DNA of 10,518 bases, taken from the NCBI GenBank assembly GCA_001629235.1, contig LUSA01000039.1, positions 1-10,518 of the forward strand, given 5' to 3'. Position numbers and translations under genes: made by a program. Shown piece after piece: positions 1 to 6,463 of the stretch. A model generated the notes under the pieces. That model was not told where the DNA came from. It saw only the letters and a program-made list of their open reading frames with translations, and searched no databases. Numbering within the stretch: the stretch's first letter is position 1; each line of letters opens with the position of its first letter. The stretch is from Marine group II euryarchaeote REDSEA-S43_B8 (lineage in GTDB: Archaea; Thermoplasmatota; Poseidoniia; Poseidoniales; Thalassarchaeaceae).

Positions 1-1
1 G

Positions 2-652
2 TTGTACGGTGCTAAACTGGGACTGGTGGAGTTGCCAAACGGGGTTCAAGTCCCAGCAGAATCGGAATACGCCATGGAGGCAAGGATTACGACGAAATTG
101 GATGATGAGGGACCATATGTAGACATTACAGGGACCGTCGACGACATCAGACAGGAGCCAGTGATAGAATATGACTCAATACATCACAGGAACGAGCCGA
201 TATTCCATGCATTGATTCCGGCGGGAGTGGAGCACATGACTTTGATGGGAATGCCCAGAGCTCCAACTATCAAGACAGCCGTCTCAGAAGTAGTAACCTG
301 CACAGATGTTTACCTAACAGACGGGAGGAGTGGTTGGCTCTCTTCTGTGGTTCAAATCATTCCTGAGAATTCCGGCGATAGCATGAGGGCCATACAAGCT
401 GCACTTGACGGCCACAAGTCAATGAAGCAAGTAATCGTAGTTGATACCGATATCGACGTAACCAATTCAACCAGAGTTGAGTGGGCCCTGATGACCAGGT
501 GGCAGCCAGACAAGGATACGCTAATCCTATCAAACCAAAAGGGATCTAGTTTAGATCCGAGCCGCTCTCCAGATGGTACTACTAGCAAGATTGGTTTTGA
601 CGCGACGATTGAGCCCGGTACCGACAGAACCCCGTTCGAATCTGTACTGTGA
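2..652 (+). CDS. ubiD: UbiD-family decarboxylase, C-terminal part (5' end outside window)
   Basis: This is the C-terminal ~216 residues of a prenylated-FMN-dependent UbiD-type (de)carboxylase; the reading frame is open to the window edge, so the true start lies upstream. Visible family features are the PAESE segment, the active-site stretch EGPYVDITG (Glu at 107-109, Asp at 122-124, matching two of the catalytic acidic residues of UbiD/Fdc1), the HHRNEPIFHALIP segment, a VVDTDIDV strand and the terminal LDPS...TSKIGFDAT block. The catalytic Arg would be upstream of the window. The 'VDITGT' and 'GVEHMTLMG' wording resembles archaeal UbiD proteins, in which this family supplies anhydromevalonate phosphate decarboxylase of the modified mevalonate (isoprenoid lipid) pathway. 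That substrate is inferred from taxonomy, not seen in the sequence. It is followed 9 nt later by a TPR-like gene on the same strand. Confidence 0.88.
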   Translation: MYGAKLGLVELPNGVQVPAESEYAMEARITTKLDDEGPYVDITGTVDDIRQEPVIEYDSIHHRNEPIFHALIPAGVEHMTLMGMPRAPTIKTAVSEVVTCTDVYLTDGRSGWLSSVVQIIPENSGDSMRAIQAALDGHKSMKQVIVVDTDIDVTNSTRVEWALMTRWQPDKDTLILSNQKGSSLDPSRSPDGTTSKIGFDATIEPGTDRTPFESVL

Positions 653-661
653 GTAATCAAG

Positions 662-1633
662 ATGGAAGAAGATAGTACGCTTTCTGAGTCCCTTCAGCAT
701 CCTCGGAGAAGTCTCGGTAACAGATATAGAAGCCAAGCTGAGAAGTTCCTCAGGCTAGGCGACGATGTGGGCAATCTATCTTGGGCCGAGCAGAGTGCTA
801 AACAGAGTGTCCTATATGACTTCACGAATGAAGAAAACTGGAGGGTTTTGATTCGGATCAAGGTTCTGATGGAGGACTCGGAGGGATCCAGATCCGTGTT
901 ATCGGACCTATTTTCTGTTCTGGGCAGGGACCCAGAACTTATGTCTCAACTATCTGGGATAGACATCATATCATCGTGCGAGGATCTACTCGAGGGGGCT
1001 TTCTTATCAGACCCTCTGGATCCTGACAAATGGTGGTCTGGGATCTGCGATAAACCAGAGGAGTTGCAAGGATTCGTTGAAAGACTCCGTACTCTCGATG
1101 TTTCTGATCAGAGATCGAATATACTGTATTCAAGAAGGCTTGAGAGAGTAAGAGAAGGGGGTTACGAGGATGAGTTCCTCGAGCTGTCAAGGGTTCTCCT
1201 ATCCCAAAGGCCGACAAATCATGAATCATGGGAACAATTGGGAATGTTGTATGAGAGAAGGGAGGAATATGATGAGGCATGGCTTTGCTATGATCAAGCC
1301 AATGTCGTTAATCCTCGATCCTCTGCTAGGGAGGGGTTCAGAGAAAGGATGGAGGCGAGAGTAGATGGATCTGCTGAAAAACCTTGGAGAGAGCCGTCGA
1401 TTACCGACAGATCTCAATTCCTCAGTCGTCTTGGTCGCCTATCTAGAAAGGAATCTCATGATGATCTAAGGCAGCCTATTGATGAGGAGAATCTAGAAGT
1501 ATCACGTTTAGAAGAGCTTAGACGACAAGGAAGGGATACTGAGGCCTTCTTCCTAGCAAGAAGGATGGCTGCACAAGGAGTTGAGGGGGCAAAAGAATTG
1601 GTGACTGAGATTTTGAGTGATTTAGATGGATGA
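662..1633 (+). CDS. TPR-like helical-repeat protein of unknown function
   Basis: A 323-residue soluble, charged, all-helical protein with no signal peptide or membrane segment. The clearest repeat is a canonical tetratricopeptide unit at about residues 187-220 (HESWEQLGMLYERREEYDEA, ending in NP). Weaker repeat-like helices lie at about residues 20-90 and at the C-terminus (283-323, starting LEELRRQGRDTEAFFLARRM). About 45 residues between them (240-280) are Arg/Ser-rich and likely flexible. TPR domains mediate protein-protein contacts; no catalytic motif is visible. The ATG is 9 nt after the ubiD stop, with only a weak GTGAG upstream as ribosome-binding site. The stop overlaps the start of the Nudix gene by 8 nt, so translational coupling with the Nudix protein is likely. 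I cannot assign a partner or process. Confidence 0.8.
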   Translation: MEEDSTLSESLQHPRRSLGNRYRSQAEKFLRLGDDVGNLSWAEQSAKQSVLYDFTNEENWRVLIRIKVLMEDSEGSRSVLSDLFSVLGRDPELMSQLSGIDIISSCEDLLEGAFLSDPLDPDKWWSGICDKPEELQGFVERLRTLDVSDQRSNILYSRRLERVREGGYEDEFLELSRVLLSQRPTNHESWEQLGMLYERREEYDEAWLCYDQANVVNPRSSAREGFRERMEARVDGSAEKPWREPSITDRSQFLSRLGRLSRKESHDDLRQPIDEENLEVSRLEELRRQGRDTEAFFLARRMAAQGVEGAKELVTEILSDLDG

Positions 1634-2021
1634 AAAGGGGTTCGTCGTGGTCTTGGCCCTACCCATGGATACGGACGATTCCTGGATTATGGTGAAGAAC
1701 AGGAGCAGGGGTTGGGAGTTTCCTGGAGGTCATCTGGAAACAGGCGAGTTGCCAGAGGAAGCTGCACTTAGGGAGTTGTATGAAGAGACTGGCATTCTAG
1801 GTACTGCAAAGGCCGTTGAGGGGGATTTGATACCTGGAGGCTATGTTGTTCTAGTAAGAGTAGAAAGAGAGGTTAGTCCGGATCCGTGGATTTCTTCAGA
1901 CGATTCCATCGAGGAGGTAGGTTGGTGTCTTCAAATTCCTGAGTCCTCTGCATGGGGTAGAGAGGAAGTACAGGCAGTTATCGATCATGATTGGAGGGCT
2001 TCAAGAAGTCTTGAGTCCTGA
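1626..2021 (+). CDS. Nudix hydrolase
   Basis: A 131-residue protein with a perfect Nudix box (G-x5-E-x7-R-E-U-x-E-E-x-G-U) at residues 35-57: GHLETGE, then REL, then YEETGI. The Glu residues of REL-YEE would bind Mg2+ for hydrolysis of a nucleoside diphosphate linked to some other moiety. A Trp-Glu-Phe-Pro-Gly-Gly lead-in (residues 30-35) is typical of MutT/NUDT-like members. The substrate cannot be read from the sequence: oxidised nucleotides, ADP-ribose, NADH, nucleotide sugars or capped RNA are all possible. The start ATG lies inside the upstream TPR-like gene (8-nt overlap), suggesting co-translation. The last 37 nt overlap the 3' end of the convergent prefoldin-like gene, with both stop codons confirmed in the sequence. 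Confidence 0.93.
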   Translation: MDEKGFVVVLALPMDTDDSWIMVKNRSRGWEFPGGHLETGELPEEAALRELYEETGILGTAKAVEGDLIPGGYVVLVRVEREVSPDPWISSDDSIEEVGWCLQIPESSAWGREEVQAVIDHDWRASRSLES

Positions 2022-3025
2022 ATTTCGTGGCTTCTCTTCTCTATCTCTGACTTCCATTTGGGTTCGTGAATTGCCTGGCTTGCGTCAAGTACCAATCCAA
2101 GATCGTCCCTCTGTGTACCAGAGACGTCAATTAGGGCCAGTGAGAGTATAAGTTCGACACATTCCCTGATGTCATCCGGATTCGAGGGAACTGTTGTCAT
2201 TCCTGGACTATCTCTCGGTTTTGCATCGACTATTCTCTCATCCATCGTTGGGGAGTCTTCCTCAATCTCATCCAATGCTATGTCAAGCCATTCGATAGCG
2301 CAGACTACTGATTCGGCAGACATTTCGACAGAGGATAGGCGCCTCATTGCTATCCATAGGTGCCTCATTGCTGGCTCTAGGTCCCCTATTGAAGCGAGAA
2401 TCCTCCCGGATTCCAATCTTGATAGACCGATTATGTCAGAGGGGTGCCCCCTGTCTGAGGAGATATCAGAAAGAGTGACCAAGGACATCATGTGCTCACC
2501 TTGGTTTCGATGCCATGCTGCTAGATTCAGTAACGATACTCCGTGAAGAGGGGAGCCTGGGGCTACTGATGCTAGGCGATCTACACACCATCTCAGTTCT
2601 TGGCCTAGGCCATTATTTTCCACCTCCCCGAGTAGTGCTCTCTCCATCCTAATCCAAGCTTCTGTCTCGAAATCACGTTGATCCAATAGTCTTGACTGGG
2701 CCAGGATATTCTCACTCAGCTTCAGGGCCTCTTCTTTTTTTCCCTCTGAGAGAAGGGACTTGAAAAGAAGGGAGTCGGCAGAGGAGCTTTTTTCACTGGA
2801 TTGAGGTCCTGCGAGTAGTGAATCGCGATCATCCACTTCCAGAAGTATGTTGCCGAGGGAGCGGTATACAGCCTTAGCTGGATCTTGTGCCGAAAGTGAT
2901 TCTATTGTGATGCCATATTCGGAACACTGTGAGGAGATGGACTGTATCTGTCCTCTTAGGGCTTGTAGCTCCCTGGCTAGGGCCTGAATATCCTCTGTGG
3001 AAGGTCTGGTACTAATTCCTCTCAC
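1985..3025 (-). CDS. Half-prefoldin-beta/TPR-like fusion protein, last gene of exosome superoperon
   Basis: A 346-residue protein starting at a GTG that overlaps the end of pcc1 by 14 nt. Residues ~11-45 form a heptad-like helix (ELQALRGQIQSIS). Residues ~48-70 contain DPAKAVYRSLGNILLEVDD, which closely follows the prefoldin-beta pattern around 'vYK..GniLi.v', the end of helix 1 and the hairpin strand. The returning coiled-coil helix of prefoldin is not present. Instead there is a Ser-rich linker (74-84) and then helical repeats: about 86-110 (LLSEGKKEEALKLSENIL) and 160-232 (SLLNLAAWHRNQGEH; RILASIGDLEPAMRHLWIAM) look TPR-like, followed by an acidic segment (~250-275) and a final helical part. 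The position directly after pcc1 is where many archaea carry the prefoldin beta gene, which independently supports the link. Function is unknown; a chaperone-related or scaffold role is inferred. The 3' end overlaps the convergent Nudix gene by 37 nt. Confidence 0.75.
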   Translation of the reverse strand: MRGISTRPSTEDIQALARELQALRGQIQSISSQCSEYGITIESLSAQDPAKAVYRSLGNILLEVDDRDSLLAGPQSSEKSSSADSLLFKSLLSEGKKEEALKLSENILAQSRLLDQRDFETEAWIRMERALLGEVENNGLGQELRWCVDRLASVAPGSPLHGVSLLNLAAWHRNQGEHMMSLVTLSDISSDRGHPSDIIGLSRLESGRILASIGDLEPAMRHLWIAMRRLSSVEMSAESVVCAIEWLDIALDEIEEDSPTMDERIVDAKPRDSPGMTTVPSNPDDIRECVELILSLALIDVSGTQRDDLGLVLDASQAIHEPKWKSEIEKRSHEIQDSRLLEALQS

Positions 3026-3251
3026 CTCTCGTAGCTTCCAGGGACCTATCAGAGGCTATGAGGGCTCTCATTATTGAGTTCCACCTTGCTCTGGCATCAT
3101 TGAACGAATCAGAATGAAGAGATACTGAAATTTCTCCGTCTTTGCTAACAAATTGGGCCTCTGTAACCAGTGAAGATGAGAGGGAGCGTGTGTCACTGTG
3201 CTCCAAAGTCAGTTTGAGTGAAACCGAGTCATTCCTCTTCTGTTCCTTCAT
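3012..3251 (-). CDS. pcc1: KEOPS complex subunit Pcc1
   Basis: A 79-residue protein of the size and pattern of archaeal Pcc1, the dimerising subunit of the KEOPS complex (with Kae1, Bud32, Cgi121) that makes t6A37 on ANN-decoding tRNAs. The features are an N-terminal beta strand (SVSLKLTLEH), a middle strand (EISVSLHSDSF) and a helix with the family's 'alRa.wNS.lR.l' character (DARARWNSIMRALIAS). The start ATG overlaps the end of rpl37ae by 23 nt and the stop overlaps the next gene's GTG by 14 nt, so it is embedded in one transcript. Location after L37Ae in the exosome superoperon is typical of archaea. Small size makes motif evidence modest, but the context is strong. Confidence 0.85.
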   Translation of the reverse strand: MKEQKRNDSVSLKLTLEHSDTRSLSSSLVTEAQFVSKDGEISVSLHSDSFNDARARWNSIMRALIASDRSLEATRGERN

Positions 3252-3597
3252 CTGTCTCTCTCTCGGATATTTTTCTTTCGAATTCCAAAGCTGCCTGTTG
3301 TGCTATAACGGTCATATCTGTTGCAGTAGCGCCCTCTAGGGATCGCCTAACTATCCTCTTGTTAGCATCGCTAGCTCTAGTGTAAGGCTCCCAGACCCCA
3401 CCAGAGAATGTGTAACCGCACTTCCTGCACTCCCAAATTCCTGCGGTCTTCCTGCGTACCTTGCGATAATGGCAGCTCGGACAAGTGTATAGTCTAGATT
3501 TCTTCGAGATTGCTGAACCAGCCCTTCTCCTTACGCTGACTCCGTACCTAGCTCCAAATCGAGCAGTCGCGCCAGCCTTCTGAGTCCTCTTTGCCAT
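3229..3597 (-). CDS. rpl37ae: Ribosomal protein eL43 (L37Ae)
   Basis: A zinc-ribbon protein of the large ribosomal subunit, shared by archaea and eukaryotes. The basic N-terminus (MAKRTQKAGATARFGARYG) and the four zinc ligands C39, C42, C57 and C60 (CPSC ... CRKCG) are canonical, followed by the family's GGVWEPYT segment near residues 66-73. Usual archaeal members end about residue 90; this one has 122 residues, with a helical, strongly acidic tail ending TDEGTEEE. The ATG lies 8 nt after the rrp42 stop with a TAGGT-like ribosome-binding site; the tail-coding region overlaps the pcc1 start by 23 nt. The identification is secure; the tail is the odd part. Confidence 0.96.
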   Translation of the reverse strand: MAKRTQKAGATARFGARYGVSVRRRAGSAISKKSRLYTCPSCHYRKVRRKTAGIWECRKCGYTFSGGVWEPYTRASDANKRIVRRSLEGATATDMTVIAQQAALEFERKISERETDEGTEEE

Positions 3598-3605
3598 AAT
3601 ATAAC

Positions 3606-4385
3606 CTACAATTCATCGACTATTTTCCTTAGTTTCTCTGTTCTTTCTATGGCATTATCCATGATTTCAGTGAACTCATCCGCTGAGAAAATTCCCTTTA
3701 GACCCTTCTGTAGGGAGTGGACGTTGTTATCGTCTCCAAGAGTGATGTGGATACGCTCGTCACCTCCAAGCTCTTCTCTGGCAGTAGCATCGAATACGAA
3801 TCTACCCCCGACCCTGTGATAGGAGCACATTATCGGAGTCTTGGAAACTGACAATTGATAGTCCTCTCCGACCTCGAATCTCTCCGCAGGTACAGTAGCG
3901 TTCCTAAGTGCAGTAATACCTGCCAATGCAAACGCGTCGAACAGGTTGCCATCGTCAGAGATGGCAAACAGGTCTAGAATGACCTGCCACGCCTTTTCTC
4001 CAGGAATGATGCACAGTGAGTCGACATCTATGCACCCCGACTCTCTAATTCCCCTGTCAACAACCCTTCCGAGTTCTATGGACTCTGGACTGGGTGGGCC
4101 AGATTCCCAGTTCCTTCCTGCTACTGGTCTGACCTCTGCTGAGCACATCAGTCCTCCTTGGTTGGGGCGATCTGGATAAGGAGTCATAATTTGGAACTTG
4201 ACCCCGGCTAATACGATGGTATCCCCCATTCTTACTCGTGCTGAACCCTCCGCTCTGGGGAGTATTGAGTGTTGAACCTCGAGTTCCCTGCCTTCCCATC
4301 TTCCCCTACCATCTATCCTGGCATCTCTTTCTGCGAGATCAGAAAGGTGTGATCTGAGGAGTTTTGGCACTATCGGGATTGTCAT
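3606..4385 (-). CDS. rrp42: Exosome subunit Rrp42 (non-catalytic RNase PH-like)
   Basis: A 259-residue RNase PH-fold protein that pairs with Rrp41 to form the hexameric ring of the archaeal 3'-5' RNA exosome. Family marks are the N-terminal RIDGRGRWEGRELEV segment (about residues 23-37), the GDT.VLAGVKF strand, the 'MCSAEVRPVAG' region, the ELGRVVDRGIRES helix and the DGNLFDAFALAGITAL segment. It lacks the catalytic Arg pair and Asp of Rrp41, as expected for the structural, RNA-binding partner. Full length for the family. Its ATG overlaps the rrp41 stop in an ATGA (4382-4385), so the two ring subunits are probably translated in a coupled way at equal levels. Confidence 0.97.
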   Translation of the reverse strand: MTIPIVPKLLRSHLSDLAERDARIDGRGRWEGRELEVQHSILPRAEGSARVRMGDTIVLAGVKFQIMTPYPDRPNQGGLMCSAEVRPVAGRNWESGPPSPESIELGRVVDRGIRESGCIDVDSLCIIPGEKAWQVILDLFAISDDGNLFDAFALAGITALRNATVPAERFEVGEDYQLSVSKTPIMCSYHRVGGRFVFDATAREELGGDERIHITLGDDNNVHSLQKGLKGIFSADEFTEIMDNAIERTEKLRKIVDEL

Positions 4386-5077
4386 TGTGAATCCCCCCCA
4401 TTTAGTGCTTCTACCATCAATTTGTGAATTTCCTGTGCAGCATCCATATTATACTTCCAAGCTTGCTTAAATTCATCTTGTGAAAGATCCCCGTCCATCT
4501 GTAAGAATACTAGTTCACCTGAATTGGGCATTATTCCCATAGGAAGGTCGGCCTCGCCGTAGTTGTCCTCTTCCTTATTGAGGTCGCAAACGACTACGTC
4601 GTTGATCTTGCCGCTAGCTACGCTGACTACTAAGTCCGTCATGGGTATTCCGGCATCTGCTAGTGCTACGGAGGCAGCTGTAAGGCCCACACATCTTGTT
4701 CCAGCCTCGGCAGATACAATCTCAATGCTTATCCTTATCTTCGAGCGTGGGTATAGCTCTAGAAGAACAACGCTCTCAAGTGCATCCTGGGTAACCTTAC
4801 TGACCTCTCTACTTCTACGATTGAAGCCGGGCCTCATTCTATCAGTTGTCGAAAAAGGAGCCATGTTGTATGCTACGTCCAAAACAGCACGGTCTTGCCG
4901 CTGAATCTTCCTGGGATGGGCCTCCATCGGTCCATAGACTGCGACAATTGCCTCATTAGTGCCCCAAGTCATCCTGCATGATCCATCCGCGACCGGTACG
5001 ACCCCAGTTTCAATTGTGATTGGTCGAATGTCTCCTGGGCCCCTTCCATCGGCCCGAACTCCGTTTTCATCGATCAT
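4382..5077 (-). CDS. rrp41: Exosome catalytic subunit Rrp41
   Basis: The phosphorolytic subunit of the archaeal exosome, which degrades RNA from the 3' end with phosphate and can also add A-rich tails. I place the start at the ATG at 5077 (231 residues), because MIDENGVRADGRGP matches the normal N-terminus and forms an ATGA overlap with the rrp4 stop; an upstream GTG at 5128 would add 17 unlikely residues inside rrp4. Active-site features are R87-R88 in FNRRSRE, the phosphate-binding GTR at 126-128 (AEAGTRC), and the acidic segment EEDNYGEADLP (169-179) that carries the metal-binding catalytic Asp. The RNase PH fold is complete. It is followed by rrp42 with another ATGA overlap, giving an rrp4-rrp41-rrp42 translational unit. 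Confidence 0.97.
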   Translation of the reverse strand: MIDENGVRADGRGPGDIRPITIETGVVPVADGSCRMTWGTNEAIVAVYGPMEAHPRKIQRQDRAVLDVAYNMAPFSTTDRMRPGFNRRSREVSKVTQDALESVVLLELYPRSKIRISIEIVSAEAGTRCVGLTAASVALADAGIPMTDLVVSVASGKINDVVVCDLNKEEDNYGEADLPMGIMPNSGELVFLQMDGDLSQDEFKQAWKYNMDAAQEIHKLMVEALNGGDSQ

Positions 5078-5706
5078 CTGAACGTCTCCATACACATCCT
5101 TCCGTTGTCGGCCACAACGATGCGGCACTCCGTCTCCGCTTTCATCCTTCTGAGGGTCTCGCCCCCCTTTCCAATTATCCTTCCAAGTAAATGTGGATCG
5201 ATTTCTTCAACCACTCCGGAGCGAATCTTCCGTAGTCCCATCCCCTTCATGGTGACAACGCTAGAGTGCGTTTCCTCTACTTCCTGGACCCGGCACAGTA
5301 TAGCATCGCCGATATCCATTACTGATCTAGTCCCTCCGAAGTCCACCTTCCCGGGTCCTAGGCTCATAGGGAGAATTGCATTAAACGGGGCACCCAATTC
5401 TATGAACCATAGATTATTTGTGCATCCTTCTATGAAACCAATTACCAGATCTCCCGGTCGGGGGATGTATCTGGTGTGTACGGGCTCGATTGATATTGTT
5501 CGGCCCTTTTCCCTTAGCTTTCCTTGCTTTAATGCCTTGAGCCTGCCTGACATCACCAATACGCCGTGTCCGGCCTCAAAGCCCTCTGAGTCGCCCAGAT
5601 CATCACCGGGCACTACGAGGTTGTTACCTCGCTTATTTCCCTGCGGCCCTGCCGCACCATTCTTTTTCGTCATATTATCGAGCCGCGCGACCGGCCCACC
5701 GTTCAT
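5074..5706 (-). CDS. rrp4: Exosome RNA-binding cap subunit Rrp4, with shortened KH domain
   Basis: The cap protein that sits on the Rrp41-Rrp42 ring and guides RNA into it. Order: a short Gly/Asn/Lys-rich N-terminus, the NNLVVPGD start of the N-terminal domain (about residues 28-35), an S1 domain (about 80-155; RPGDLVIGFIEGC, GDAILCRVQEV), and a KH domain beginning near 160 with its GXXG loop GKGG at 179-182. The protein stops at residue 210, soon after ADNGRMCME, so the last strand and helix of the usual KH domain are missing. The stop lies in an ATGA overlap with rrp41, leaving no room for a normal end. The start at 5706 has a GGAG ~11 nt upstream; an internal ATG at 5673 (MTKKNG) is an alternative. 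Confidence 0.95.
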   Translation of the reverse strand: MNGGPVARLDNMTKKNGAAGPQGNKRGNNLVVPGDDLGDSEGFEAGHGVLVMSGRLKALKQGKLREKGRTISIEPVHTRYIPRPGDLVIGFIEGCTNNLWFIELGAPFNAILPMSLGPGKVDFGGTRSVMDIGDAILCRVQEVEETHSSVVTMKGMGLRKIRSGVVEEIDPHLLGRIIGKGGETLRRMKAETECRIVVADNGRMCMETFR

Positions 5707-5735
5707 AACCGTTGATGCTCCGAATATTTGCTCAA

Positions 5736-6425
5736 TCAGTCTAATTCTCTGACTTCTACATCGGGAGACCTGGAAGCGACTTTGTCTATAATGTCATTTT
5801 TCATTCCACCCGGAACAGAGACAACGCATGCCCAATTTCCATTACTCATCCATTCTTCCTTCTGTATTGAGTCTCTGAGCATCTGACTTACTGCTCCGTA
5901 GTCCTTGCCTTGGACCATGAAGGCCAAAGTGACTGTGATAAATTGAAGCGGGATAACCGGCCTTAGCAATTTAACAGCATCTCCCACCTGACTTTCTATT
6001 GACTTGAATGGGTCAATCGAGAATCTAATCTCATCCAAGGCGTTTTCTATCCTTGTTCTGGGATGGGGGAGTTTCGTCTTAGGGTCTGTCGCAGTTGAAG
6101 CTATCTCATTTATTATCTGGCGTTTCTTTTCATCTACCAGATTCCTTCTCTGAGATGTAGTTAGCTGGATGCTGCCCCTTTCTAGAATAGTACTAGCACA
6201 AATGGAAATATCAGTTGTACCAAACGTTCTCTGGAGAGCCTCGCTGGTAGGTCTTTCTCCTGCCCTGGCATCAGACCAGACTTCTTCAATAGCGAGTAAA
6301 TCTGAGATTTCGACTGACTCGTTATCTGATTTCCAATTGTCTACTAATTGAGGATCTACAAGAATCTCGTATCTACTTCCTCCCTTCTCGAGACGAGCTA
6401 GAACGGCATCATCAAGACTCACCAT
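5736..6425 (-). CDS. sdo1: SBDS-family ribosome maturation protein
   Basis: The archaeal homologue of SBDS/Sdo1, which in eukaryotes works with an EF2-like GTPase to release the anti-association factor eIF6 from the large subunit. The N-terminal FYSH domain is plain: VSLDDAVLARLEKGG (about residues 2-16), YEILVDPQLVDNW, then FGTTDISICASTILERG and QLTTSQRR. The middle helical domain carries KKRQIINEIAS and DPKTKLPHPRTRIENA (about 114-129), and a ferredoxin-like C-terminal domain follows. At 229 residues it is full length. It begins 38 nt after psmA and ends 29 nt before rrp4. The SBDS-exosome linkage is a standard archaeal arrangement. No strong Shine-Dalgarno is visible (an AAAGG lies ~16 nt upstream). 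Confidence 0.97.
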   Translation of the reverse strand: MVSLDDAVLARLEKGGSRYEILVDPQLVDNWKSDNESVEISDLLAIEEVWSDARAGERPTSEALQRTFGTTDISICASTILERGSIQLTTSQRRNLVDEKKRQIINEIASTATDPKTKLPHPRTRIENALDEIRFSIDPFKSIESQVGDAVKLLRPVIPLQFITVTLAFMVQGKDYGAVSQMLRDSIQKEEWMSNGNWACVVSVPGGMKNDIIDKVASRSPDVEVRELD

Positions 6426-6463
6426 GGGGCACGATAAGGCCTTTGACTTATGATGGTGGGGTA

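Noticed and set aside
2169..2546. A 125-codon open frame on the + strand opposite the prefoldin-like gene
   Set aside because: It is Ser/Ile-rich with no motif, and antisense to a longer frame with a clear operon position.
2735..2741. T-run on the + strand as a possible terminator of the Nudix transcript
   Set aside because: It is ~700 nt downstream of the Nudix stop and is explained by Lys/Glu codons of the opposite gene.
5078..5128. GTG-initiated N-terminal extension of Rrp41
   Set aside because: The added residues match nothing in Rrp41; the ATG at 5077 gives the standard N-terminus and an ATGA overlap with rrp4.
5105..5752. A long open frame on the + strand opposite rrp4
   Set aside because: It lies wholly antisense to rrp4 and the end of SBDS, whose identities are certain, and its Ser/Pro/Thr-rich translation has no recognisable domain.
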